DNA of 64,000 nt, from positions 80,813 to 144,812 of the forward strand of contig NZ_JBHUGH010000013.1 in the NCBI RefSeq assembly GCF_042681825.1, read 5' to 3'. The stretch comes from Halodurantibacterium flavum. GTDB lineage: Bacteria > Pseudomonadota > Alphaproteobacteria > Rhodobacterales > Rhodobacteraceae. How positions within the stretch are numbered: position 1 is the stretch's first letter; each line of letters starts with the position of its first letter. Below the pieces are notes generated by a model that did no database searches, was not told where the DNA came from, and worked only from the letters and a program-made list of their open reading frames with translations. Below are positions 17,897 to 26,327 of the stretch, one piece after another. The position numbers and the translations under genes were made by a program.

Positions 17897-18379
17897 ATGA
17901 CACCCGTTCACCCGCAGACCCGCGTGGGTCACGTGCATCTGAAGGTCGCCGATCTCGACCGGGCCATCGCCTTTTACAGCGGCGTCCTGGGCTTTGAGGT
18001 GCAGCAGCTCTTTGGCGACCGCGCGGCCTTTCTTGGGGCAGGCGGCTATCACCATCATATCGGCCTCAACACCTGGGAAAGCGCGGGCGGCACGCCCCCG
18101 CCCGCCGGTCACACCGGGCTTTACCACAGCGCGTTCCTTTATCCGGACCGGCCCAGCCTGGGCGACGCGCTGCGGCGGGTGCTTGACGCGGGCATCCCGC
18201 TGGACGGTGCTGCCGATCATGGGGTGAGCGAGGCGATCTATCTTCGCGACCCGGACGGCAACGGGGTCGAGCTTTATCGCGACCGCGCGCCCGAGGACTG
18301 GCCCCGGAACCCCGATGGCAGCCTTGCGATGACGAATGCGCGGCTCGACCTGCGGGCGCTTCTGGCCGAGGCGCCCTGA
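17897..18379 (+). CDS. VOC family (glyoxalase/extradiol dioxygenase-like) protein
   Basis: 160 residues with the vicinal-oxygen-chelate pattern: VGHVHLKVADLDRAIAFYSGVLGFEV at the N-terminus, a HHIGLNTWES metal region, TGLYHSAFLYPD and DPDGNGVELYRDRAPEDW near the C-terminus. The His at VGHVHL, the His in HHIGLN and the Glu in VELYRD are plausible metal ligands. Closest in style to CatE-like catechol 2,3-dioxygenases, but the substrate cannot be told. A clear GAGGGAGA precedes the ATG. A strong hairpin follows the stop. Confidence 0.85.
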   Translation: MTPVHPQTRVGHVHLKVADLDRAIAFYSGVLGFEVQQLFGDRAAFLGAGGYHHHIGLNTWESAGGTPPPAGHTGLYHSAFLYPDRPSLGDALRRVLDAGIPLDGAADHGVSEAIYLRDPDGNGVELYRDRAPEDWPRNPDGSLAMTNARLDLRALLAEAP

Positions 18380-18417
18380 CCGGAGGACGATCCGGAACCC
18401 CGCTGGACCGCCCGGAA

Positions 18418-18440
18418 CGGGCGCGATAAGGTCGCGCCCG
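18418..18440 (+). terminator. Hairpin between VOC gene and aminotransferase gene
   Basis: A perfect 9-bp stem CGGGCGCGA / TCGCGCCCG with a TAAGG loop, followed only by GTTT. It ends 16 bases before the aminotransferase ATG, overlapping its leader. It could be a weak terminator for the VOC gene or affect translation of the next gene. Confidence 0.45.
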
Positions 18441-18456
18441 GTTTCAGGAGGCACGA

Positions 18457-19323
18457 ATGGCAACGGGAAAGAACATCCGCACCTGGTTCGAGGGCAGCTG
18501 GCATGACGGCGACGTCCCCGTGATGCGGGCCGCGGATCACGGAAGCTGGTTGGGCAGCACGGTTTTCGACGGCGCGCGCTGGTTCGAGGGCGTAGCCCCG
18601 GACCTGGAGGCCCATTGCGCCCGCGTCAACCGTTCCGCCGAGGCGCTGCTGATCACCCCGACCGTTTCTGCCGAAGACATGGTCGCCATGGTGCATGAGG
18701 GGCTTTCGACCTATTCCAAAAATGCCGCCGTCTATATCCGCCCGATGTACTGGGCGCTCGACGGCGGCGATCTTGGCGTTCTTCCGAAAGAGGGTGCGAC
18801 CGGCTTTGCCATCTGCCTGGAGGAAATCCCGATGGCGCCGCCGGAGAAATCCACGACACTGACCACGACACGCTTCCGTCGGCCGACGCTCGACTCGGCC
18901 GTGGTGAATGCCAAGGCCGGATGTCTTTACCCGAACAACGCGCGGATGCTGGCCGAGGCACGGGCCAAGGGCTTTGGCAATGCGCTGGCGACCGACGCGC
19001 TTGGCAACGTGGCAGAGGCGGCGACCGCGAACATCTTCATGATCCGGGATGGCGAGGTCCTGACGCCCATCGCCAACGGCACCTTCCTTGCCGGGATCAC
19101 GCGCGCGCGCCACATCGCGAACCTGCGCGCCGATGGTGTCACGGTGCATGAAGCGGTGCTGAGCATCGACGATTTCCGCAAGGCCGATGAGGTTTTTCTG
19201 TCGGGCAACATGAGCAAGGTCACGCCGGTCACGCAGTTCGACGACGTGCATTACCAGATCGGCCCGCTGACCCGGCGCGTGCGCGACCTGTATTGGGACT
19301 GGGCGCATTCGGGCAGGGGCTGA
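18457..19323 (+). CDS. Branched-chain amino acid aminotransferase (class IV PLP enzyme)
   Basis: 288 residues. The fold-type IV lysine lies in VVNAKAGCLYPNNARMLAEA; GNVAEAATANIFMIRDGEVLTP and GTFLAGITRARHIANL are the phosphate-binding and C-terminal signatures shared with IlvE. The N-terminus TWFEGSWHDGDVPVMRAADHG and GSTVFDGARWFEG are also typical. It would transfer the amino group between glutamate and branched-chain keto acids. D-amino acid or aminodeoxychorismate enzymes are close relatives, so IlvE is likely but not certain. The ribosome-binding site CAGGAGGCACG precedes the ATG. Confidence 0.85.
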   Translation: MATGKNIRTWFEGSWHDGDVPVMRAADHGSWLGSTVFDGARWFEGVAPDLEAHCARVNRSAEALLITPTVSAEDMVAMVHEGLSTYSKNAAVYIRPMYWALDGGDLGVLPKEGATGFAICLEEIPMAPPEKSTTLTTTRFRRPTLDSAVVNAKAGCLYPNNARMLAEARAKGFGNALATDALGNVAEAATANIFMIRDGEVLTPIANGTFLAGITRARHIANLRADGVTVHEAVLSIDDFRKADEVFLSGNMSKVTPVTQFDDVHYQIGPLTRRVRDLYWDWAHSGRG

Positions 19324-19396
19324 CGACAGACCCTTCTCCGAGGCCCCTTGCATGGCGCGGGCGCAAACGCCATCATCCGTCGGCAAGGGGGAAAAC

Positions 19397-19852
19397 ATGC
19401 GCAAGTTTCTTGTCATTCTGGATGACAGCCGCGAATGCCTGAACGCGATGCGGTTCGCAACGCTGCGCGCCCGCAACACCGGCGGCGCGGTCCAGATCCT
19501 CTCGGTCATCCCGCCCGAGGATTTCCAGACCTGGATCGGTGTCGCCGATCTCATGCGGGCCGAGGCGCGCGAGCGGATCGAGGCGCATTTCGAGGTCTTT
19601 GCGAAATGGATGCGCGACCGCCATCGGGTGGACCCGGAACTCGTGATCCGCGAAGGGGAGCCTGTGACCGAGATCCTCGCCCAGATCCGCGAGGACCCGG
19701 AGATCGGCGTACTCGTCCTGGGCGCGGGCACGGAAAAGGCGGGGCCGGGGCCGCTCGTGACGCAGATGTCGCGCATATCGGGCACGCTACCCGTGCCCAT
19801 CACCATCGTTCCCGGAGAGATTTCCAAGGAGCGTCTGGAAGCGATCACATGA
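19397..19852 (+). CDS. Universal stress protein (UspA family)
   Basis: 151 residues from the ATG at 19397, which has AGGGGGA just upstream; a frame extending to 19352 adds a peptide with no family likeness. MRKFLVILDDSRECLNAMRFA begins the alpha/beta nucleotide-binding fold, and the end carries VLGAGTEKAGPGPLVTQMSR and PITIVPG, similar to the G-2X-G-9X-G(S/T) loop of ATP-binding Usps in shortened form. The role is unspecified stress protection. An iron-type operator begins directly after its stop codon. Confidence 0.88.
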   Translation: MRKFLVILDDSRECLNAMRFATLRARNTGGAVQILSVIPPEDFQTWIGVADLMRAEARERIEAHFEVFAKWMRDRHRVDPELVIREGEPVTEILAQIREDPEIGVLVLGAGTEKAGPGPLVTQMSRISGTLPVPITIVPGEISKERLEAIT

Positions 19853-19900
19853 TTTAGAACGGTTCTAATCCTTGACAGGGCGCCCCCCCGCGCGCATATC
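19853..19900 (+). promoter_or_regulatory. Irr/ICE-like operator and sigma-70 promoter of nfuA
   Basis: TTTAGAACGGTTCTAAT at 19853-19869 is a near-perfect palindrome fitting TTTAGAA-N3-TTCTAAA, the iron-control element bound by Irr in alphaproteobacteria (from memory of that literature). It is followed at once by TTGACA (19872-19877), a 17-base spacer and CATATC (19895-19900). The operator therefore abuts the upstream edge of the -35 box. It would govern nfuA, tsaB and rimI. Confidence 0.65.
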
Positions 19901-19926
19901 AAGAGGCGAAACCGGAGGGTCCTGCC

Positions 19927-20487
19927 ATGTTCATCCAGACCGAGTCGACGCCCAACCCCGCCACGCTGAAGTTCCTGCCGGGTCAGTCCGTTCTGGACAT
20001 GGGCACCGCCGATTTTCCCACCGCCGAGGCGGCCAATGCCTCGCCGCTCGCCCGGCGCGTTTTTGGCGTCGAGGGGGTGGCCGGCGTGTTCTTCGGCACC
20101 GATTTCGTGACGGTGACCAAGTCGGACAGCGTCGCTTGGGAACATATCAAGCCGGCGATCCTTGGCGCGATCATGGAACATTACCAGTCCGGCGCCCCGG
20201 TTCTGGAAGGCGAACAGGCGGCCTCGGGCCATGCCGACCATTCCGGCCCGGATGGTGAGATCGTCAAGCAAATCAAGGAATTACTGGATACCCGCGTGCG
20301 TCCTGCCGTCGCACAGGATGGCGGCGACATCACGTTCCACGGCTTCGACCGCGGGGTGGTCTATCTGCACATGCAGGGCGCCTGCGCCGGTTGCCCCTCG
20401 TCAACGCTGACGCTGAAGATGGGGATCGAGAACCTGCTGCGCCACTACATCCCCGAGGTGCTGGAGGTTCGGCCCGTTGCCGCATGA
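19927..20487 (+). CDS. nfuA: NfuA/NFU1-type iron-sulfur cluster carrier
   Basis: 186 residues with two domains: an N-terminal Nfu_N domain (MFIQTESTPNPATLKFLPGQ, FGVEGVAGVFFGTDFVTVTK) and a C-terminal NifU-like domain with GGDITFHGFDRGVVYLHMQGACAGCPSSTLT, where CAGC ligates a [4Fe-4S] cluster at the dimer interface. It delivers clusters to target apoproteins. The ICE-like operator upstream fits iron control of an Fe-S biogenesis factor. The GGAGGG ribosome-binding site is strong. Confidence 0.94.
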   Translation: MFIQTESTPNPATLKFLPGQSVLDMGTADFPTAEAANASPLARRVFGVEGVAGVFFGTDFVTVTKSDSVAWEHIKPAILGAIMEHYQSGAPVLEGEQAASGHADHSGPDGEIVKQIKELLDTRVRPAVAQDGGDITFHGFDRGVVYLHMQGACAGCPSSTLTLKMGIENLLRHYIPEVLEVRPVAA

Positions 20488-20491
20488 TCCC

Positions 20492-21130
20492 ATGCGGGAG
20501 CCCCTGATCCTCGGCTTCGACACATCGGCCGCGCATTGCGCGGCCGCTTTGCTGATGGGCCCCCGTGTCATCGCGCAGCGCCATGAACCGATGGACAAGG
20601 GGCAGGCGGAACGTCTTGTCCCCCTGCTGGAGGATATGCTGTCCGAGGCCGGGCATCGCTGGCCTGACCTGACCGCCATCGGCGTGGGCATCGGTCCGGG
20701 GAACTTCACGGGCATCCGGATCGCGGTCGCGGCCGCACGGGGCCTTGCGCTCGCCCTGCGCATCCCCGCGATCGGCATCACGAGCTTCGAGGCGCTGGCC
20801 CATGGCCTGCCGCGGCCGCTGCTCGTGACGCTCGACGCGCGAAGGGGCGCGCATTACGCGCAGGACATCGGTGCGGGCGCGCCCTTTCTGGTTCAGGACG
20901 GCACCCTCCCCCATCCCCTGCCCGGCCGGAACTGCGTCGGCGACGATGCCGGCACCTTTGCGGTCGCCACCGGGGGGCGCGCGCTAAACCCGGCGTTCCC
21001 GCTTGCCGAGGCGATCGCGCGCGAAGCCCTGATGCGGCTGGGGCAGGATAATCCGCGGCCCGCGCCGCTTTATCTTCGGGCGGCGGATGCCGCACCCTCG
21101 TCAGACGTTCCGCCCCGGATATTGCCGTGA
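20492..21130 (+). CDS. tsaB: tRNA t6A threonylcarbamoyltransferase complex subunit TsaB
   Basis: 212 residues of the YeaZ/ASKHA fold: ILGFDTSAAHCAAALLMG, VPLLEDMLSEAG and the hallmark GVGIGPGNFTGIRIAVAAARGLALAL. TsaB works with TsaD and TsaE to make t6A37 in ANN-decoding tRNAs. I use the ATG at 20492; an upstream TTG at 20477 would overlap nfuA by 11 bases. The stop overlaps the rimI GTG start in GTGA. Confidence 0.94.
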   Translation: MREPLILGFDTSAAHCAAALLMGPRVIAQRHEPMDKGQAERLVPLLEDMLSEAGHRWPDLTAIGVGIGPGNFTGIRIAVAAARGLALALRIPAIGITSFEALAHGLPRPLLVTLDARRGAHYAQDIGAGAPFLVQDGTLPHPLPGRNCVGDDAGTFAVATGGRALNPAFPLAEAIAREALMRLGQDNPRPAPLYLRAADAAPSSDVPPRILP

Positions 21131-21528
21131 CGGCGGGCGACATGGCGGCGCTGCACGCGCTTTGCTTTACCCACCCCCGTCCCTGGAGCGCCGCCGAATT
21201 TGCGGACCTGTTGCGCGCGCCGCATGTGTGGTCGGTCGAGCTTGGTCAAGGCTTTGCCCTCTGCCGCGCCATTGCAGGCGAGGCAGAGCTTCTGACCCTT
21301 GCCGTTCATCCCGCCGCCCGCCGGCAGGGCCTGGGGCGGCAGCTTTTGTCCCGCTACGAATCCGACGCCGTTCTGAGGGGTGCGCAGAAGAGCTTTCTGG
21401 AGGTTGCGGCGGACAATCAGGCTGCCCGCGCGCTCTATTCCCGGGCGGGATATGCCGAGGCGGGCATCCGGCGGAACTATTACGGCGCAAAGATTGACGC
21501 CATCGTGATGCGAAAGCCGCTGATTTGA
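21127..21528 (+). CDS. rimI: Ribosomal-protein-alanine N-acetyltransferase (GNAT)
   Basis: 133 residues, GNAT fold. LLTLAVHPAARRQGLGRQLLSRYE is the acetyl-CoA-binding motif A (R/Q-x-x-G-x-G/A), and LEVAADNQAARALYSRAGYAEAGIRRNYY is the C-terminal RimI pattern. In E. coli it acetylates the N-terminus of S18. Starts with GTG inside the tsaB stop. The tsaB-rimI pair is common in bacteria. Confidence 0.93.
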   Translation: MTAGDMAALHALCFTHPRPWSAAEFADLLRAPHVWSVELGQGFALCRAIAGEAELLTLAVHPAARRQGLGRQLLSRYESDAVLRGAQKSFLEVAADNQAARALYSRAGYAEAGIRRNYYGAKIDAIVMRKPLI

Positions 21529-21600
21529 TCGCCCGCGCGAGAACGCAGCGGAAGATCGCGTCCCGGCTTGGCAGAGCGACGGGCGCCCGATAAAAACCTG

Positions 21601-21631
21601 TTGACGCTCTGCGCCGGCTCCGGCGTAAACT
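21601..21631 (+). promoter_or_regulatory. Candidate sigma-70 promoter of the nucleoside importer operon
   Basis: TTGACG at 21601-21606 and GTAAAC/TAAACT at 21625-21631 with an 18- to 19-base spacer that is slightly long. It lies about 70 bases upstream of the bmp ATG in the 171-bp gap after rimI. A purine-responsive operator is not recognisable to me. Confidence 0.45.
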
Positions 21632-21699
21632 GGCGTGAATTCAACGGGCATAAAAATGCCAGGGCGCGCCTTGCGTCCATATGATCCGGGAGACCCTGA

Positions 21700-22689
21700 A
21701 TGACCCTGACGCAGAAACTTCTCGGCGCCGCTGCCGCGCTCGCCCTTTCGTCCGGCATGGCCGCGGCGGAACCCGGGCTGGTGATCGACCTGGGCGGCAA
21801 GTTCGACAAGTCGTTCAACGAGGCCGCCTATAACGGGGCACAGCGTTGGGTCCAGGAAACCGGCGGCACCTATCGCGAGATCGAGATGCAGACCGAGGCG
21901 CAGCGCGAACAGTTCGTACGCCGCATGGCCGAAGCCGGCGCGAACCCGATTGTCGTCATGGGCTTCCAGAACGCCTCGACCCTGGAACAGGTGGCGCCCG
22001 ATTACCCGGACACCCGCTTTGTGCTGATCGACGGTGTGACGGATGAGCCCAACGTCCGCTCCGTCGTCTTTGCCGAGCATGAGGGGTCCTATCTGGTCGG
22101 GATGCTGGCCGCGATGGCCTCGGAAACCGGCACCGTCAGCTTTGTCGGCGGCATGGACATCCCGCTGATCCGTCGCTTTGCCTGCGGCTACGCGCAGGGC
22201 GCCCGGGCGGCCAACCCGGATATCGCGATCATCCAGAACATGACCGGCACCACCCCCGCCGCCTGGAACGACCCGGTGCGCGGCGGTGAGATCACCCGCG
22301 CGCAGATCAGCCAGGGATCCGACGTGGTCTTTGCGGCTGCAGGCGGCACCGGGATCGGCGTTCTGCAGACTGCCGCCGACGAAGGCATCTATGGCATCGG
22401 CGTCGATTCCAACCAGAACTACCTCTTCCCGGGCAGCGTCCTGACCTCGATGGTCAAGCGCGTGGACAATGCCGTCTATGAGGCGTTTTCCGAAGGCCCC
22501 GGCCTTGAAACCGGCATCGTGACGATGAACCTCGCGGCGGGTGGCGTGGGTTATGCGCTGGACGAATTCAACGCCGAGCTTCTGACCGAGGAAATGCTGG
22601 CCGCCGTGGATGCCGCCGCCGAACAGATCATGGCCGGCGAACTGCAGGTCCATGACTACATGTCCGACGACACCTGCCCGGTGAACTAA
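21700..22689 (+). CDS. BMP/PnrA-type nucleoside-binding protein of an ABC importer
   Basis: 329 residues with a Sec signal (MTLTQKLLGAAAALALSSGMAAA, cut near residue 23). The BMP-family core is clear: LVIDLGGKFDKSFNEAAYNGAQRW, FVLIDGVTDEPNVRSVVFAEHEGSYLVGMLAA, FVGGMDIPLIRRFACGYAQGA, VVFAAAGGTGIGVLQTA and YGIGVDSNQNYLFPGSVLTSM. Family members bind purine nucleosides in the periplasm. It heads an operon with one ATPase, two permeases and a purine nucleoside phosphorylase, which supports that ligand. Confidence 0.93.
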   Translation: MTLTQKLLGAAAALALSSGMAAAEPGLVIDLGGKFDKSFNEAAYNGAQRWVQETGGTYREIEMQTEAQREQFVRRMAEAGANPIVVMGFQNASTLEQVAPDYPDTRFVLIDGVTDEPNVRSVVFAEHEGSYLVGMLAAMASETGTVSFVGGMDIPLIRRFACGYAQGARAANPDIAIIQNMTGTTPAAWNDPVRGGEITRAQISQGSDVVFAAAGGTGIGVLQTAADEGIYGIGVDSNQNYLFPGSVLTSMVKRVDNAVYEAFSEGPGLETGIVTMNLAAGGVGYALDEFNAELLTEEMLAAVDAAAEQIMAGELQVHDYMSDDTCPVN

Positions 22690-22699
22690 GGCCGTTTGC

Positions 22700-24274
22700 A
22701 TGACGATCACACCTGATACGGGGCGGCAGGCACAACCTGCCGCCCCCGCTTTCGCAATTGAACTGCGCGGCATCTGCAAGGCCTTCGGCCCCGTTCAGGC
22801 GAACAAGGACATCTCGATCCAGGTCGAGAAGGGGACGATCCACGGGATCATCGGCGAAAACGGGGCGGGGAAATCGACGCTCATGTCGATCCTCTACGGG
22901 TTCTACCGCGCCGACCAAGGCGAGATCCTGATCGACGGCGCCCCCACCCAGATCGCCGACAGCCAGGCGGCCATCCGGGCCGGTATCGGGATGGTGTTCC
23001 AGCATTTCAAGCTGGTCGAGAATTTCACGGTTCTTGAAAACGTGATCCTCGGCGCAGAAGAGGGTGCGCTGCTGCGCCCCAGCCTTGCCAAGGCCCGCCG
23101 GTCCCTGACGGATCTGGCGCGGGAATACGAACTGAATGTCGATCCGGATGCGCGGATCGAGGATCTTTCGGTCGGGCATCAGCAGCGGGTCGAAATCCTC
23201 AAGGCGCTTTATCGTCAGGCGGAAATCCTGATCCTGGATGAGCCCACCGGGGTTCTGACGCCCGCCGAGGCCGACCACCTGTTCCGCATCCTCCGCAACC
23301 TCAAGCGCGAGGGCAAGACGATCATCCTGATCACCCACAAGCTGCGGGAGATCATGGAGATCACGGATAATGTGAGCGTGATGCGCCGTGGCGAAATGAC
23401 CGCCACCCTGCGCACCGCCGAGGCGACGCCCGAAACGCTTGCCGAACTGATGGTCGGGCGCAAGGTTCTGCTGCGGGTCCAGAAGACCCCCGCGCAGCCC
23501 GGCAAGCCCGTGCTGGAGGTCGAGAACCTGAAGGTGGTCGACGACAAGGGCGTGGAGCGGTTGCGCGGCATCGACCTTTCGATCCGCGCCGGCGAGATCC
23601 TGGGGATCGCGGGCGTCGCGGGCAACGGGCAATCGGAATTGCTGGAGGTACTGGCCGGCATCGCGACCGGAACCGGGACCGCCCGGCTGAACGGGACGGC
23701 GCTTGACCTGACGGGCCGCACCTCTGACGGGCAGACGCGGCGCGCCTCACGGGTGGCCCATGTGCCCGAGGACCGCCATCGCCGCGGCCTGATCCTCGAC
23801 TTCGCCGCGTGGGAGAACGTGGGTTTCGGCTATCACAACGCGGTGGCCTATCAGAAGAATGCGCTTCTGATGGACAATGACGCGCTGGTTCGTGACACCG
23901 CCGCCAAGATGGAGCGGTTCGACATACGCCCCCCGAACCCGAGGCTGGCGGCCAAGAACTTTTCCGGCGGCAACCAGCAGAAGATCGTGCTGGCCCGCGA
24001 AATCGAAAGCGCGCCGGACCTTCTGCTGATCGGGCAGCCGACCCGGGGCGTGGATATCGGCGCGATCGAGTTCATCCACCAGCGCATCGTGGCGCTGCGC
24101 GATGCGGGCAAGGCGATCCTGCTCGTGAGCGTGGAGCTCGATGAGATCATGTCGCTGTCGGACCGGATCGCCGTCATGTTCGACGGGCAGATCATGGGCG
24201 AATGCCTTCCGCAGGACGCGGATGAACGACAACTGGGCCTGATGATGGCCGGGATGAAAGGGGGGTCTGCCTGA
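22700..24274 (+). CDS. Nucleoside ABC transporter ATP-binding protein (two ATPase domains)
   Basis: 524 residues with duplicated ABC domains. Domain 1: GENGAGKSTLMSILYGFYRADQG (Walker A), LSVGHQQRVEILKALYR (signature) and LILDEPTGVLTP. Domain 2: GVAGNGQSELLEVLAG (atypical Walker A without the GKS, as usual for the second half of RbsA-like proteins), FSGGNQQKIVLAREI and LLIGQPTRGVDIGAIEF. This layout is that of simple-sugar/nucleoside CUT2 ATPases. It starts 10 bp after bmp and its stop overlaps the next start by one base. Confidence 0.95.
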   Translation: MTITPDTGRQAQPAAPAFAIELRGICKAFGPVQANKDISIQVEKGTIHGIIGENGAGKSTLMSILYGFYRADQGEILIDGAPTQIADSQAAIRAGIGMVFQHFKLVENFTVLENVILGAEEGALLRPSLAKARRSLTDLAREYELNVDPDARIEDLSVGHQQRVEILKALYRQAEILILDEPTGVLTPAEADHLFRILRNLKREGKTIILITHKLREIMEITDNVSVMRRGEMTATLRTAEATPETLAELMVGRKVLLRVQKTPAQPGKPVLEVENLKVVDDKGVERLRGIDLSIRAGEILGIAGVAGNGQSELLEVLAGIATGTGTARLNGTALDLTGRTSDGQTRRASRVAHVPEDRHRRGLILDFAAWENVGFGYHNAVAYQKNALLMDNDALVRDTAAKMERFDIRPPNPRLAAKNFSGGNQQKIVLAREIESAPDLLLIGQPTRGVDIGAIEFIHQRIVALRDAGKAILLVSVELDEIMSLSDRIAVMFDGQIMGECLPQDADERQLGLMMAGMKGGSA

Positions 24275-25362
24275 TGGAGCGGATGCCGAAATGGGCCGAC
24301 ACCGTTCTCGTGCCCCTCATCAGTCTCTTGATCGCCTTCGTGATTTCGGGCCTCGTGATCCTCGCCATCGGTGAGAACCCGGTCGAGGCGATGCAGATCA
24401 TGGTCTCGGGCGCGATCGGGTCGACCTATGGCTGGGGCTACACGCTCTATTACGCCACGAACTTCATGTTCACCGGGCTTGCGGTGGCGGTCGCCTTTCA
24501 CGCAGGACTGTTTAACATCGGCGGCGAGGGTCAGGCAACGCTGGGCGGGCTTGGGGTCGCGGTCGTCCTCTTGTCGGTGGGCTGGCCGCACTGGACGGTC
24601 GCGCTGATCGCGGCGATGGCGGGGGCCGCGCTCTTTGGCGCGGCCTGGGCGGCGATTCCGGCCTGGCTTCAGGCCCGGCGCGGCAGCCATATCGTGATCA
24701 CGACGATCATGTTCAACTTCATCGGCGCGGCGCTGCTCAACTACCTGCTGGTGAATGTCATGCGCCCGGCGGGCTCGATGGACCCGTCCTCGGCGCGGTT
24801 CGGCGTGACGCTGCCGGGCCTGCATGAGGTTCTGGCCCTTGTCGGCATCCCGTTTTCCCGTGCGACCCCGGCCAACATCACCTTCTTCATCGCGATCCTC
24901 GCCTGTGTGGTGGTCTGGGCGCTGATCTGGCGCACGCGGCTCGGCTTTCAGATCCGGGCCTTTGGCAAGTCCGAACCCGCAGCGGTCTATGCCGGCATCT
25001 CGCCGGTGCGGATCACCATGTATGCGATGCTGATCTCGGGCGGGCTTGCCGGTCTCATGGCGATCAACAACGTGATGGGCGAGGCGAACCGGCTGGTGAT
25101 GAACGCCGTCGAAGGCGCGGGCTTCATCGGCATCGCGGTCGCGCTGATGGGGCGCTCGCATCCGTTCGGAGTGTTCCTCGCGGCGATCCTCTTCGGGTTT
25201 CTTTATCAGGGCGGGGCGGAGCTGGCGCTGTGGACCTCGATCCCGCGCGAACTGATCATTGTCATTCAGGCGCTCGTGATCCTCTTTACCGGCGCGCTCG
25301 ACAACATGGTGCGGCTCCCGATCGAGCGGATCTTTGCGGCGCGCGGGCGGAGGGGCGTGTGA
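24274..25362 (+). CDS. Nucleoside ABC transporter permease 1
   Basis: 362 residues, about ten hydrophobic segments, BPD_transp_2 family. Diagnostic stretches are TNFMFTGLAVAVAFHAGLFNIGGEGQATLGGLG, YAGISPVRITMYAMLISGGLAGLMA and GFIGIAVALMGRSHPFGVFLAAILFG. It forms one half of the membrane channel with the next gene product. The ATG shares a base with the ATPase stop; its own stop overlaps the next ATG as TGATG. Confidence 0.94.
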   Translation: MERMPKWADTVLVPLISLLIAFVISGLVILAIGENPVEAMQIMVSGAIGSTYGWGYTLYYATNFMFTGLAVAVAFHAGLFNIGGEGQATLGGLGVAVVLLSVGWPHWTVALIAAMAGAALFGAAWAAIPAWLQARRGSHIVITTIMFNFIGAALLNYLLVNVMRPAGSMDPSSARFGVTLPGLHEVLALVGIPFSRATPANITFFIAILACVVVWALIWRTRLGFQIRAFGKSEPAAVYAGISPVRITMYAMLISGGLAGLMAINNVMGEANRLVMNAVEGAGFIGIAVALMGRSHPFGVFLAAILFGFLYQGGAELALWTSIPRELIIVIQALVILFTGALDNMVRLPIERIFAARGRRGV

Positions 25363-26327
25363 TGGACCTCGGCACGATACTGCAGATCCTCGATTCCACC
25401 ATCCGGCTCGCGACGCCGCTGCTCTTTGCCTGTCTCGCGGGGCTCTTTTCCGAGCGCGCCGGCATCGTCGATATCGGGCTCGAGGGCAAGATGCTCGCCG
25501 CGGCCTTCCTGTCGGCAGCCGTCGCCGCGCTGACCGGCTCGGTCTGGATCGGCCTCTTTGCCGGGATCGGGGCATCGGTCGCGCTGTCGCTCGTACACGG
25601 GCTCGCCTCGATCACCTTCCGGGGAAACCAGCTCATCTCGGGCGTGGCGATCAACTTTCTGGCCTCGGGGCTGACGGTGCTGATCGCGCAGAACCTCTTT
25701 CAGCAAGGCGGGCGCACGCCGTCCCTGACGGGGGATGCGCGGTTTTCGCCGATCCGCCTGCCCTTCGCGGCCGAACTGCGCGATGTGCCGGTGATCGGAC
25801 AGCTTTATTCGGTGCTGCTGTCCGGGCACTCGCTGCTGGTCTATGTCGCGCTGATCTGCGTGCCGCTGTCCTGGTGGGTGCTCTTCCGCACCCGGTTCGG
25901 GCTGCGCCTCCGCGCCGTTGGGGAAAACCCTGCGGCGGTCGATACCTCGGGCGTGTCGGTCGTGGCGCTGCGCTATGCGGCGGTGGTGATCTGCGGCGTG
26001 CTGACCGGGCTTGCGGGGGCATATCTCGCGACCGGTCTTTCCGCCGGTTTCGTCAAGGAGATGACGGCGGGCCGTGGCTTCATCGCGCTTGCGGCACTCA
26101 TCTTCGCGAAATGGCGGCCGGTTCAGGCGCTGTGGGCCACGCTGCTTTTCGGCCTGCTGGAGGCGATCGCCAACCGCTATCAAAGCCTTGAACTGGGCGG
26201 TCTCGTCATCCCGGTCCAGCTGATGCAGGCCCTGCCCTACATCCTGACCGTCATCATCCTTGCCGGCTTTGTCGGCAAGGCAATACCCCCCCGCGCCGGA
26301 GGACAGGCCTATGTCAAGGAACGCTGA
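25362..26327 (+). CDS. Nucleoside ABC transporter permease 2
   Basis: 321 residues, BPD_transp_2 family and shorter than permease 1. ATPLLFACLAGLFSERAGIVDIGLEGKMLAAAF, SGVAINFLASGLTVLIAQNLF and AGRGFIALAALIFAKWRPVQALWATLLFG are the family blocks. Two non-identical permeases are normal for BMP-type nucleoside importers. The end of the gene overlaps the phosphorylase start by 17 bases. Confidence 0.94.
   Translation: MDLGTILQILDSTIRLATPLLFACLAGLFSERAGIVDIGLEGKMLAAAFLSAAVAALTGSVWIGLFAGIGASVALSLVHGLASITFRGNQLISGVAINFLASGLTVLIAQNLFQQGGRTPSLTGDARFSPIRLPFAAELRDVPVIGQLYSVLLSGHSLLVYVALICVPLSWWVLFRTRFGLRLRAVGENPAAVDTSGVSVVALRYAAVVICGVLTGLAGAYLATGLSAGFVKEMTAGRGFIALAALIFAKWRPVQALWATLLFGLLEAIANRYQSLELGGLVIPVQLMQALPYILTVIILAGFVGKAIPPRAGGQAYVKER

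Noticed and set aside
18274..20271. 665-codon open frame on the minus strand
   Set aside because: Its translation has no family likeness and it lies opposite the VOC, aminotransferase, Usp and nfuA genes, which have clear motifs; it results from GC-rich third positions.
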